Notes under the pieces: generated by a model
Seen by the model: only the letters and a program-made list of their open reading frames with translations
Told to the model about the DNA's origin: nothing
The model's database searches: none
Shown here: in pieces, positions 26,664-35,169 of the stretch
Position numbering within the stretch: the first letter of the stretch is position 1
Layout: every line of letters starts with the position of its first letter
Position numbers and translations under genes: made by a program
DNA from: Planctomycetota bacterium
GTDB lineage: Bacteria; Planctomycetota; UBA1135; GCA-002686595
Length of the DNA: 64,000 nucleotides
Reading direction: 5' to 3'
Assembly: GCA_014238415.1 (NCBI GenBank)
Contig: JABABA010000001.1
Location: 241,895-305,894 of the forward strand

Positions 26664-27436
26664 AGCCTCCTCCCGCCTGCCGTCTGGATCAAGTCAGCCT
26701 GAGCCTGGGTGACCGGACCATTCTGCAGTCGATTTCTCTCGAAGTCGGTCGCGGGGAACAGGTTGCGATTCTGGGTCCGAGCGGGGCTGGCAAGACGACC
26801 CTTTTACGAATGCTCAGCGCGGGCTTGCCACCGAGTCAGGGAGGGGTGCGTGTCCTGGACCAGAACCCCTGGCAACTCAAGAGAAACGGGCTGCGCCGTC
26901 TACGCAGCAAAATCGGTTTCGTGCACCAGGACCATGCTCTGGTGCCAAACCTGCGTGTCTGGCAAAACGTGGCGGTCGGACGCCTGGGCCGACCTGGAAA
27001 CCTGGGACACATACGGAGACTGACCCTGGCAAGCCCCAGCGAGTTGCGGGATCTGCACGAAGTCCTTGAGCAGGTTGGCATCGCAGACCTCCTGTTTCAA
27101 CGCACGGCAGACCTGTCGGGGGGAGAACAGCAACGGGTAGCGATCGCGCGGTCCCTGTACCAGCAACCCGCGCTGCTGCTGGCAGACGAACCAGTGGCTT
27201 CGGTCGACCCTGCCCGAGCCCAGCAGGTGATGGATCTCCTGCTTGACCTGGCGGATTCGCGAGACATCCCCCTGGTGATTTCCATGCATGACCTGGAACT
27301 GGCACGGCGCAACATGAGCCGCCTGATTGGCTTGCGCAACGGACGGGTTCTCTTTGACTCCACACCGGGGGAGGTTTCAGAGAGCACAATCAAGGAACTC
27401 TATGCCCTGGCAAGCCAGGAGAACGAGGCCCCGTGA
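26660..27436 (+). CDS. phnC: Phosphonate/phosphite-type ABC transporter ATP-binding protein (PhnC family)
   Basis: A 258-residue ABC ATPase with Walker A GPSGAGKTT at 39-47, a Q-loop in FVHQDHALVPNL, signature LSGGEQQR at 152-159, Walker B ALLLADEP at 171-178 and the H-loop in VISMHDLELA. Length and motifs fit PhnC. It energises import through the two permeases encoded next. The GTG start overlaps the phnD stop, and the gene's own stop overlaps the next start, again as GTGA, implying coupled translation across the operon. Confidence 0.94.
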   Translation: MKPPPACRLDQVSLSLGDRTILQSISLEVGRGEQVAILGPSGAGKTTLLRMLSAGLPPSQGGVRVLDQNPWQLKRNGLRRLRSKIGFVHQDHALVPNLRVWQNVAVGRLGRPGNLGHIRRLTLASPSELRDLHEVLEQVGIADLLFQRTADLSGGEQQRVAIARSLYQQPALLLADEPVASVDPARAQQVMDLLLDLADSRDIPLVISMHDLELARRNMSRLIGLRNGRVLFDSTPGEVSESTIKELYALASQENEAP

Positions 27437-28275
27437 ACCCAGTGCTGCACAGCAAGCGGCCCAAGCCCTGGCGCATGATCTCCCTGGGCGTTTTTGCTTT
27501 GGTAGGGTTGGCCTCGGCCGCAGCCATGGGACTCACACTCACGGACCTCGTACCGCGGGAAAGCGGCGCACGAACCGGGAAGGCGTTTCTTGGGGCAGCC
27601 CTCAGCCCGGCCCTCGAACACACGAATTGGGTGCCGGACGATGCCCCGAGCTTCTTGAGTTCCATTCTGCAGGCAACCAAACGCACCCTGTTGATCGCAT
27701 TCGCAGCCCTGGGTCTGGCCCTGGCCGCCGCCCTGCCCCTGGCCCTGCTGGCGTCCGAACGAACCTGGTCGGGGTCCTCCAGCCCCTTTTCCAAGATCCT
27801 GCCCAGGGCCACGCGTATCTTGATCACCCTCCTGCGTTCGGTACATGAATACCTGCTGGCACTGTTGTTCCTGGCGGCCCTTGGGCTTACCCCCGGCGCT
27901 GGCGTGTTGGCCCTGGCCCTGCCCGCCGCGGGAGTCCTGGCCAAGGTCTTTGCCGAATTGATTGATGAAGTGGAGCCCGGGCAATTCCTGGCCCTTGAAG
28001 GCCTCGGCGCCTCACGCCCGTCGGCGGTTCTCTTTGGCACGCTCCCCCGAGCATTGCCGGACCTTGCAGCCTACACCTTCTACCGTCTGGAGTGCGCCCT
28101 GCGAGGCTCGTTCATCCTTGGCTTCTTTGGCTTCCCTACCCTGGGCCTGGGCCTCAGGTTGGCATTCGAAGAGGGCGATTACCCCACAGTCTGGACCCAT
28201 CTCTATGCCTTGATCATCCTGATGGTGGTCTTTGAACTCAGCAGCGCGGCCATGCGGCGGAGGTTGAAGGCGTGA
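27433..28275 (+). CDS. phnE: Phosphonate/phosphite-type ABC transporter permease, first copy (PhnE family)
   Basis: A 280-residue inner-membrane permease with about six helices. The PhnE-type core includes SSILQATKRTLLIAFAALG, RSVHEYLLALLFLAALGLTPGAG and the coupling-loop region LEGLGASRPSAVLFGTLPRALPD, followed by YRLECALRGSFILGFFG. It forms the translocation path, probably as a heterodimer with the second permease. The GTG start overlaps the phnC stop as GTGA, and its stop overlaps the second permease start in the same way. Confidence 0.92.
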   Translation: MNPVLHSKRPKPWRMISLGVFALVGLASAAAMGLTLTDLVPRESGARTGKAFLGAALSPALEHTNWVPDDAPSFLSSILQATKRTLLIAFAALGLALAAALPLALLASERTWSGSSSPFSKILPRATRILITLLRSVHEYLLALLFLAALGLTPGAGVLALALPAAGVLAKVFAELIDEVEPGQFLALEGLGASRPSAVLFGTLPRALPDLAAYTFYRLECALRGSFILGFFGFPTLGLGLRLAFEEGDYPTVWTHLYALIILMVVFELSSAAMRRRLKA

Positions 28276-29258
28276 AACCCGAACCCAGAAACCAACGCAT
28301 CAAGGAACTGCACAGCCAAAGGCCCCGATCATTTGGTCTGCGCCTGGGCGGCATCTTGATGGCTGGACTTGTGTTCTATTCCTTGATCAGTCCCAGCCTG
28401 CACCTGCAGACACTGTTTGCTCTGGAGCGCCGATCAAACCTGCACCGCTTCCTGACCCAGGACCTGCTGCCCCAATCAGTGCAGCGCGATGGCTCGGGTC
28501 TCACCGGCTGGCTCGCATGGGCTTGGAGCGTGCTGCAAGAGCGTGCGCTCCTGGCCAGCGCCCAGACACTGGGCCTCGCACTGGTGGCAATTGTTATCGC
28601 AGCCGGAACAGCAGCCTTACTGGCCACCTTGGCGGCTCGAGAAGACTTCCCTCAGAAGCCATCCAGACCCACGGAGAGCAGGGGCGATGCTGCCTCCGAT
28701 GCAGGCCCCTCCCTTACCCCAGCGGGCGCCCGCAAGCGGGCCGCTCCGGGCCCCGGCGAGGGTGGTCAGCATGCCTTGATCGGCCGCGGCCTGCGACTCG
28801 GGTTCGGTCTCACACGAAGCCTGCCCGAATACCTGCTGGCGTTCTTGTTGGTGGCACTCCTGCCCCACACTGCCTGGCCAGCCGTGCTTGCTTTGGCCCT
28901 GCACAATGGTGGAATCCTGGGCAGGCTGTTCACCGAGACCTTGGAGAACGTCCCCGCTGGTCCATCCACAAGCCTGCGGTCGATTGGCGCAGGGGCTGCA
29001 TCGACAACCCTGCTGGCACGCTGGCCCGAAGCCTTCACACGCGCGCTTTCCCTCACCTTCTATCGCTTTGAAACCTGTGTGCGAGATGCCACGGTCCTGG
29101 GCATGGTGGGTATCGGTTCGATTGGCTATCTTGTGGTGGAAGCCCGCGCCCGTCAGGATGTCCCCGAACAATTCCTGCTCGTCCTTTGCGGAGCAACCAT
29201 CGTTTTGATCAGCGATCTGCTAAGTCGCATAGTGCGCCGCCGGTTGCGGGTTGCGTAG
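28272..29258 (+). CDS. phnE2: Phosphonate/phosphite-type ABC transporter permease, second copy (PhnE family)
   Basis: A 328-residue permease with the same core as its neighbour: ASAQTLGLALVAIVIAAG, TRSLPEYLLAFLLVALLP, the coupling loop LRSIGAGAASTTLLARWPEA and YRFETCVRDATVLGMVGIGSIG. It is about 50 residues longer because of a hydrophilic insert rich in Pro, Ala, Gly and Arg between helices (roughly residues 120-170), where most PhnE proteins have a short loop. It probably pairs with the first copy. The GTG start is coupled to the upstream gene. The next operon (ABC-2 exporter) starts 10 bp after the stop. Confidence 0.9.
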   Translation: MKPEPRNQRIKELHSQRPRSFGLRLGGILMAGLVFYSLISPSLHLQTLFALERRSNLHRFLTQDLLPQSVQRDGSGLTGWLAWAWSVLQERALLASAQTLGLALVAIVIAAGTAALLATLAAREDFPQKPSRPTESRGDAASDAGPSLTPAGARKRAAPGPGEGGQHALIGRGLRLGFGLTRSLPEYLLAFLLVALLPHTAWPAVLALALHNGGILGRLFTETLENVPAGPSTSLRSIGAGAASTTLLARWPEAFTRALSLTFYRFETCVRDATVLGMVGIGSIGYLVVEARARQDVPEQFLLVLCGATIVLISDLLSRIVRRRLRVA

Positions 29259-29267
29259 ACTGCTCCC

Positions 29268-30245
29268 ATGAGTGCCGCCCCGCCAGAGATGCAAAGCCTG
29301 ATCGAGACAAGTGGTCTGGGCAAGGTCTTCGGCAAGGTCCAGGCCCTGGACGATCTTTCCATGAGCGTGCCCACGGGCGCAGTGGGTTTGCTTGGCCCAA
29401 ACGGTGCGGGCAAGACTACCCTGCTGAAACTGCTGCTTGGCTTGCTGATTCCATCGAGCGGGAGCGCCCGTATCGTGGGACAGAACCCGAAAACCCGACG
29501 CGGCCGCCTGACCATTCGCGAGCACGTGGGCTACATGCCCGAAGGTGATTGCCTCTTACCCAACACCACCGGCGTGGAATTGATCTCCATGCTTGGGCGC
29601 TTGACAGGGTTGACCGCCGAAGACGCCATGACCCGCACACACGAGGTGCTGGACTATTGTCAGCTGGAGGAGGCCCGCTACCGACCGGTGACAGGATTCT
29701 CTACGGGCATGAAACAGCGGCTAAAATTGGCGCAGGCTCTGGTGCATGACCCACAGGTGCTGCTACTTGACGAACCCACCAATGGCCTTGACCCCAAAGG
29801 TCGCAGGCAGATGCTGGAGTTGGTGGCGGATCTGGCCCAGAACCACGACAAGAATGTACTCCTGTGCACACACCTGCTGCCCGATGTGGAGCGCACCTGC
29901 GAACATGTAATCGTGTTGCAGCAGGGGAAAGTCAAGCTGGCCGATTCTGTGGCGGCCCTGACCAAGGCAGATGGGGCTCGCTATCGATTGATTGTGCCCC
30001 GAAGTACTGAGGCTTTTATTCAAGCACTGCCCGCAGCTGGGGTGATCCTGGAAAGCCAGCAGGACAACCGCTGCACGATCCTGCTACCCGACGAGAGCCA
30101 GAGCGCCGATGTGCTGTTCCGAGTGGCCGCCCAATGCGGCGCCTCCCTGGAGAGCGTCGAGCTTGCTAAGTCCTCCCTTGAAGATGTATTCCTCTCGGCA
30201 ATCCAGGCAGACGGCGATACGAGCACCGAAGAGGTGACCCCATGA
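29268..30245 (+). CDS. ABC-2 type exporter ATP-binding protein, first pair
   Basis: A 325-residue ABC ATPase with Walker A GPNGAGKTT at 43-51, a variant signature FSTGMKQRL in place of LSGGQ, and Walker B LLLDEPTNGLDPKGR. The variant signature and the roughly 100-residue C-terminal extension (ending SSLEDVFLSAIQ) are typical of ATPases paired with ABC-2 permeases, such as drug, polysaccharide or NosF-like exporters. It should work with the permease gene that begins within its last codon (ATGA overlap, 30242-30245). It starts 10 bp downstream of the phn-type genes and may share their transcript. Confidence 0.92.
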   Translation: MSAAPPEMQSLIETSGLGKVFGKVQALDDLSMSVPTGAVGLLGPNGAGKTTLLKLLLGLLIPSSGSARIVGQNPKTRRGRLTIREHVGYMPEGDCLLPNTTGVELISMLGRLTGLTAEDAMTRTHEVLDYCQLEEARYRPVTGFSTGMKQRLKLAQALVHDPQVLLLDEPTNGLDPKGRRQMLELVADLAQNHDKNVLLCTHLLPDVERTCEHVIVLQQGKVKLADSVAALTKADGARYRLIVPRSTEAFIQALPAAGVILESQQDNRCTILLPDESQSADVLFRVAAQCGASLESVELAKSSLEDVFLSAIQADGDTSTEEVTP

Positions 30246-31141
30246 AAGCCAGCACCCACGCCGAAGTCTACAGACCATTCTCCGGCCAGCTGCGCAAGCA
30301 TCCCATGCGGCCCCTGACCCTGGCCTGGTCGGGAATCCGCCTGGGCCTACGCAAGAAGCTGCCAGCCTTCCTGCTCTTCGCCCCGGCGGTGATCACGGCC
30401 CTTGTTGGCGCGATCCGCGTCTACCTGATGTACTCCTTTTCTGAAATGCTGAAGGAAGACGGCGGCCTGACGGGTGTGCAGATGACCGCCGCAATGCAAG
30501 AAGTCTTGGGGGACGTGGCCACGAACGTGGTGCTCTTCGTCAAGACCTCGGCCTACTTCGCGCTGCTGGCCATGACCTGGTTCGGCGCAGGCATGATCGC
30601 CGACGACAGGCGCATGGGCGCCAATCTGCTCTATTTCTCCCGGCCTCTGACCCGCGGAGGCTACTTGCTGGGCAAGCTGATTGGGTTGATGTTCTTTGGG
30701 CTCTTGACCCTGGGCATTCCCACGTTCGTGATCGTGAGCACCGCAGTGTTTGCCTCCCCAGACTGGAGCTTCCTGCGCTTTGAATCCGAGGTGATCTGGA
30801 AGACAGCATTTTTCGGATGCACCTGGATTCTGATCGTATCGACGATTGTGCTGGCCCTCTCCAGCCTGGTGAACCGCAAGACCCTGGCCCTGACCCTGGT
30901 GTTTGGCACGATCATCGTGGTCCACGGAGCAGCCGACGTGGCGGCGGAACTGCTGGAAAAAAGTGAACTCAAACTGCTCAGCCTGCCCTACAACTTCGAA
31001 GTCTTCGCAGACTGGCTATTCGATCAGCATCTCTCACTGGGCGCCGACCCGACCCTGTCGCTGACCGCACTGGGCATCTTCGCGGGAGGCGGCATGCTGC
31101 TGCTCTGGCGCAATGTGCGCAAGATGGAGGTGGTTGGATGA
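30242..31141 (+). CDS. ABC-2 type transporter permease, first pair
   Basis: A 299-residue inner-membrane protein with about six helices. The segment DDRRMGANLLYFSRPLTRGGYLLGKLIG is the cytoplasmic elbow typical of NosY/ABC-2 permeases, followed by LLTLGIPTFVIVS and SLVNRKTLALTLVFGT. It forms the membrane part of an exporter with the preceding ATPase. Its start overlaps that ATPase's stop, and its stop overlaps the start of a second ATPase, both as ATGA, which argues for a single four-gene unit. The substrate cannot be told from sequence. Confidence 0.9.
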   Translation: MKASTHAEVYRPFSGQLRKHPMRPLTLAWSGIRLGLRKKLPAFLLFAPAVITALVGAIRVYLMYSFSEMLKEDGGLTGVQMTAAMQEVLGDVATNVVLFVKTSAYFALLAMTWFGAGMIADDRRMGANLLYFSRPLTRGGYLLGKLIGLMFFGLLTLGIPTFVIVSTAVFASPDWSFLRFESEVIWKTAFFGCTWILIVSTIVLALSSLVNRKTLALTLVFGTIIVVHGAADVAAELLEKSELKLLSLPYNFEVFADWLFDQHLSLGADPTLSLTALGIFAGGGMLLLWRNVRKMEVVG

Positions 31142-32106
31142 GCGAGATACTGACAGACAAGCCCGCCGAGACTTCAGAGCCGACCTCCTGCGTGATCGAA
31201 GCAAGGGAACTGGGCCGTTGGTACGGAGAGGTAGTGGGGCTCTCGGATCTCTCGGTCATCATCCAGCCTGGAATCACGGGCCTCGTTGGGCCCAACGGGT
31301 CAGGCAAGAGCACCTTCATGAAACTCATCGTGGGTGAGCTCAAGCCCAGCCGAGGCGGCGTCCGTGTCATGGGGCACAAACCCTTTGCCAACCGTACGCT
31401 CTATCGTGAACTGGGCTTCTGCCCCCAGCAGGACGCGCTGTATGACCACCTGAGCGCGTACGCATTCCTGACCCACCTGCTTCGCATCACAGGCAAAAGC
31501 GCCAGAGATTCCAAGTTGCTAGCTGGAAAGGCTCTTGAACGGGTGGGACTGACCGAGGCTATGCACCGCAAATGCGGAAACTATTCCAAAGGCATGCGCC
31601 AACGAGTACGCATCGCCCAGGCTATTGCCCACGAACCCAAGCTGATCATCTTTGACGAACCCCTGAGCGGCTTGGACCCTATCGCGCGTCACCAGATTCG
31701 AACCATCTTCAATGAGCTCGCTTCCGCAGGCTGCAGCTTGCTCGTTTCCAGTCACGTACTGCATGAATTGCAGGGACTGACCAACCGCATCGTACTGATC
31801 CATCGGGGACGCCTTCTGGCCCAGGGAGGAATCAGCGATATCAGACGCCTGCTTTCCAAGCACCCCAGACGCATCAGCATTGCCTCCGACGCGCCCGTCG
31901 ACCTGGCAGTGGAATTGCTGCGGCTGCCCGGAATGCGCGCCACCCGAATTGCAGAAGATAACCGCACCCTGACCGTGGAGACCCAGAATGCGGAGCAGCT
32001 CTTTGATGAGCTGCCCGCCATAGCAACGCGTCTGCAGGCGGGCATTACATCCCTTGACTCTGACGATGAAGACCTGGAGGCGGTCTTCGACTACCTGGTG
32101 GGCTAG
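31138..32106 (+). CDS. ABC-2 type exporter ATP-binding protein, second pair
   Basis: A 322-residue ATPase with Walker A GPNGSGKST, a Q-loop in FCPQQDALYD, signature YSKGMRQRVRIAQA and Walker B LIIFDEPLSGLDPIARH. Its C-terminal extension ends DSDDEDLEAVFDYLVG. It differs clearly from the first-pair ATPase, so this is not a recent tandem duplication. It is coupled by ATGA to the upstream permease and is 12 bp ahead of the second permease. The two ATPases and two permeases could form one heteromeric complex or two separate exporters. Confidence 0.92.
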   Translation: MSEILTDKPAETSEPTSCVIEARELGRWYGEVVGLSDLSVIIQPGITGLVGPNGSGKSTFMKLIVGELKPSRGGVRVMGHKPFANRTLYRELGFCPQQDALYDHLSAYAFLTHLLRITGKSARDSKLLAGKALERVGLTEAMHRKCGNYSKGMRQRVRIAQAIAHEPKLIIFDEPLSGLDPIARHQIRTIFNELASAGCSLLVSSHVLHELQGLTNRIVLIHRGRLLAQGGISDIRRLLSKHPRRISIASDAPVDLAVELLRLPGMRATRIAEDNRTLTVETQNAEQLFDELPAIATRLQAGITSLDSDDEDLEAVFDYLVG

Positions 32107-32118
32107 ACCACAGCACAC

Positions 32119-33099
32119 ATGGCATTCATCAAGGCAACCCTGTTGATCGCAGCGCTCCAGACAGGAGTGCTGATCAAGTCGATACGCTTCGTTATCTGCT
32201 TGCTTGTGGCCCTGGTTCCAGCAGGCATCTCTCTGGCCGCAGGAGGAGTGACCGATGCGGAGAAGCTGGCGGTGGGCCTCTCGATGATGGCACTGCAGTT
32301 CGCTGCACCCCTGGTGGGCCTGATTCTCGGTTCCGTGGTGATTGCCGAAGAAGTGGAAGGCCGCACAATCACCTTCTTCTTCACCCGACCGATCCATCGC
32401 TCAGCCCTGTTCATGGGCCGTTGGATTGCGGTTGCCCTGGTAAGCAGCCTGCTGATGGCGGGATCCGCAGCAGGGATCGTCTATGGCAGCAGCCACGCGA
32501 CCTTTCAGGACACCCAGCCCCAGATCCAGTGGGAACTCCAAACCGAGAGGGCAACCGGTTGGAAGACGAAGATCAGCCAAACCAGCAAGAACGCCTGGTA
32601 CAAGGACGAGGAAGGCCGGTCCCGACGCGAGCGTGTCAGTTGGATGCAGCCTGGCGATGTGATCGATCTGCCCGCGAACCCACAGGGACGCCCGCAACGG
32701 ATAAGGGCGGTGAAGTCGATCCCAAGAGACATGGACCTGCCCGCGGGTTTTGCAGGCCTCCTGATTCTGGCCGCCAGCCTGGGAGCGGCCTTCTACACTC
32801 TGATCACTGCCGGACTTTCAATCTTCTACAAACGCCCCATGATTTTGGGGCTGGCCTATGCCTTTGCTGTAGAGGGACTGCTTGCCAATCTGCCGGGCTC
32901 CACACAGGTCCTTTCGGTTCAGTATCACCTGCGCTCCTTGCTAGTGGACATGGAGAATCCCGCTTGGAAGAGAGTCTTCGACGATGCAGAATTCTTGGAA
33001 CCCGGCCAGGCCCTCTTGCGCCTCGCGGTCTTCGCTATCGTGCTGCTCGGAGGCTGCTCCTGGGCGGTGGCGCGCAAGCAGTTCGTGCTGACGAGTTAG
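32119..33099 (+). CDS. ABC-2 type transporter permease, second pair
   Basis: A 326-residue membrane protein. After two N-terminal helices comes EEVEGRTITFFFTRPIHRSALFMGRWIA, the cytoplasmic elbow of ABC-2 permeases. An unusually long hydrophilic segment (about residues 130-205, rich in Lys, Arg and Gln) probably projects from the membrane before the last helices. It is the last gene of the ABC-2 unit and follows its ATPase by 12 bp. No clear terminator follows, and the next gene begins 172 bp later. Confidence 0.88.
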   Translation: MAFIKATLLIAALQTGVLIKSIRFVICLLVALVPAGISLAAGGVTDAEKLAVGLSMMALQFAAPLVGLILGSVVIAEEVEGRTITFFFTRPIHRSALFMGRWIAVALVSSLLMAGSAAGIVYGSSHATFQDTQPQIQWELQTERATGWKTKISQTSKNAWYKDEEGRSRRERVSWMQPGDVIDLPANPQGRPQRIRAVKSIPRDMDLPAGFAGLLILAASLGAAFYTLITAGLSIFYKRPMILGLAYAFAVEGLLANLPGSTQVLSVQYHLRSLLVDMENPAWKRVFDDAEFLEPGQALLRLAVFAIVLLGGCSWAVARKQFVLTS

Positions 33100-33271
33100 C
33101 ACGACGGAAGCCAGAGGACACTCCGTAGCCCAGGAGAGACATCATCCTGCACCCCGGTGGCGTCAGACCCGCTCTAAGGGGGAAGCAGGCCTTTGGCACG
33201 GAATTCGCCTTAGAAGCTCCATCGGGACAAGACCCGAGCCGGGGGCCACCGGCCAACCCAACCATTCGACC

Positions 33272-33673
33272 ATGAACCAACTCCTTCGTATTGCCCTGCC
33301 CCTGGCCCTCCTTCTCGGCGCCAGCGCCCCCGCCGAGGCCCAGCGCCAGACCCGCCCACGCATCAGCGCCAGCTTCCAGAGCGGCGCCTTCGGTGTCTCC
33401 TACAATCGCGGCCGCGTACGGCTGTCCCACGGCTGCCGCCCTCGCATCCGCGCTCCCCGGCACCACCACCACTCTGGATGTTATTCAATTCGACGGCAAA
33501 GGACTTGGGTCGCGGGGCAGCGGCACTGGGTCAGCACCCCCGCCCAGTACGGATGGATCCGAACCGATTGCGGAACACACTGGGGCCAGATTGCGCCAGC
33601 CAGTGGCTACTGGACCCAGGATCCAGGCCGCTTTGTCTACCAGAACCAACGCTTCCTGGGCTGCGGCCACTAA
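33272..33673 (+). CDS. Small secreted His/Arg-rich protein of unknown function
   Basis: A 133-residue exported protein. A clear signal peptide (MNQLLRIALPLALLLGASAPAEA) is followed by an Arg- and aromatic-rich mature region containing a short histidine run (RHHHHSGCYS) and a repeated aromatic pattern in WVAGQRHWVS, QYGWIRTDCGTHWG and SGYWTQDPGRFVYQ. Three or four cysteines could form disulfides. I recognise no family, although planctomycete genomes commonly encode short secreted proteins with YxWxxY-type repeats. Its stop overlaps that of the opposing MoaD-like gene by 4 nt. Confidence 0.7.
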   Translation: MNQLLRIALPLALLLGASAPAEAQRQTRPRISASFQSGAFGVSYNRGRVRLSHGCRPRIRAPRHHHHSGCYSIRRQRTWVAGQRHWVSTPAQYGWIRTDCGTHWGQIAPASGYWTQDPGRFVYQNQRFLGCGH

Positions 33674-33930
33674 CCACCCGACAGAGCCAGCATCACATGC
33701 ACCTCAGCTTCAGGGGAAACCTTGACGCTGAGGTCTGCTTGTTCCTGCCCGTCGACCCAGATCCGGATGTGCTCACGAAGGCTATCCGTCTCGTCCAGGA
33801 TCCTAAAAGCGATCCCCGGCATGCGACGGTTCAGGGCTCGCATGCCATCGCCCAGGGTCACCGCGCTCACATCTTGCCGCCGTTGTCCACCGGTGTAATC
33901 ATCCAAAGCCGCGGGCAGGTGCACGATCAA
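33670..33930 (-). CDS. MoaD/ThiS-like ubiquitin-fold protein with C-terminal diglycine
   Basis: An 86-residue protein of MoaD size. It opens MIVHLPAALDDYTGG, has the central helix region LGDGMRALNRRMPGIAFRILDE and the strand IRIWVDGQEQ, and ends EVHVMLALSGG. The terminal Gly-Gly is what MoaD/ThiS proteins use for adenylation and thiocarboxylation, or what archaeal SAMPs use for conjugation. The TTG start overlaps the stop of the BNR-propeller gene in TTGA, so the two are coupled. No moaE, thiF or moeB is nearby. I recall this propeller/MoaD pairing from other genomes, but its function is not established. Confidence 0.85.
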   Translation of the reverse strand: MIVHLPAALDDYTGGQRRQDVSAVTLGDGMRALNRRMPGIAFRILDETDSLREHIRIWVDGQEQADLSVKVSPEAEVHVMLALSGG

Positions 33931-35096
33931 GGGTGCACTCCGCTGACTTCAACTGAATAAATATGAGGTAGGTGGCTGGCAACGTTCCTCCAACTGCGGC
34001 CCCCATTGACCGAACCCCAGACCTCGCCTCCGGTATTTCCCAAATAGACTCCCAAGGGATCGTGGCCATCATGGGCCATACACTGACGCTTGACACTCCA
34101 GTAGGCGTCCTGCTTGGGAAAGCCCTTGTCCAGGCGCTTCCAGGACGCGCCACGGTCTGTGGTGCGATAGACCGCCGGCTCACCGTTGGGTGAGGTGCGT
34201 GGCCAGACTCCGCTCCCATCCATTGGAAACACAAAAGCGCAATCTGCGTCCTTGGGATGCACAATTACGCCGAAGCCAATATCACCGATCTTCTTGGGCA
34301 TGTTGTCCCCCACCCGGTCCCATTTCCCCTCTTCGCGATCCATGGCATAGACCCCGCAGTGATTTTGCTGCCAGAGGCGATCCGGATCAGTGGGCGCCAT
34401 GCACATACAGTGGGGATCGTGTCCGTAGTCCAGATCCCCAGGGCTGAAGTCCATCGAACAACCCTGGTTGAGGGGCTTCCAGGAGCGGCCAGTATCCAGG
34501 CTCTCAAACACACCACCCCCGCTCATGCCCACATAGAGATGCCGCGCATCACGTGGGTCCACCAGGATCGAGTGCAACTTGGGGCCATCGGGAGTACCGT
34601 CCTTTTCGCCACCGGTCCAAAGGTCAAGATCCGGATGGCTGTTGAGACCCTTGACCGGTTTCCACGTACGACCTCCGTCCCGGGAACGAAAGAGCCCCTG
34701 GGGACTGGTGCCCGCGTACCAGCAGCCCATTTCGTCGGGATGTCCCGGAGTCAGCCAGAAGGTGTGATTCACCGTGCGTTGCAACAGACCTTCAGACGCT
34801 GGGGCGAAGGCCGGAGGCTTGGAGGCCTCCTTCCAATTCTTGCCCCCGTCTTCGCTGCGGAAGATCGTGGGGCCCAGATGCCCGGTGCGTGCAGCGCAGA
34901 GCAAGTAATTTTTACGCCGTGGATCCTCCACAATGTGGTGAACTACATTTCCCAGAAACCAGGTGCTCGCCACCTTCCAGGTCTTGCGCGCAGCATCGCT
35001 CTTGATGCGAAAAGCCCCCTTACGAGAACCGACGAGCAGTTGCACGGTTCCCTTGCGAGTAGGGGCCGGGCGATGTTTGTACTTGGATTGGGCCAT
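33927..35096 (-). CDS. BNR/Asp-box beta-propeller protein (sialidase/sortilin-like fold)
   Basis: A 389-residue protein with at least five Asp-box motifs on successive blades: SEDGGKNW, SRDGGRTW, SLDTGRSW, TTDRGASW and SVNGGRSW. This gives a six- or seven-bladed propeller like those of sialidases, sortilin/VPS10 and photosystem factor HCF136. Sialidase catalytic residues (Arg triad, Tyr/Glu) are not evident and there is no signal peptide, so it is probably a cytoplasmic binding or scaffold protein rather than a secreted sialidase. It is translationally coupled to the MoaD-like gene through a TTGA overlap, implying a shared function. Confidence 0.87.
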   Translation of the reverse strand: MAQSKYKHRPAPTRKGTVQLLVGSRKGAFRIKSDAARKTWKVASTWFLGNVVHHIVEDPRRKNYLLCAARTGHLGPTIFRSEDGGKNWKEASKPPAFAPASEGLLQRTVNHTFWLTPGHPDEMGCWYAGTSPQGLFRSRDGGRTWKPVKGLNSHPDLDLWTGGEKDGTPDGPKLHSILVDPRDARHLYVGMSGGGVFESLDTGRSWKPLNQGCSMDFSPGDLDYGHDPHCMCMAPTDPDRLWQQNHCGVYAMDREEGKWDRVGDNMPKKIGDIGFGVIVHPKDADCAFVFPMDGSGVWPRTSPNGEPAVYRTTDRGASWKRLDKGFPKQDAYWSVKRQCMAHDGHDPLGVYLGNTGGEVWGSVNGGRSWRNVASHLPHIYSVEVSGVHP

Positions 35097-35169
35097 GACA
35101 CGATCTTAGCGTGGTGCCAAGCCCCAACTGGAGTCAGAATTCCGTCAGAGCCGTCACAGCCCTTTCGAC

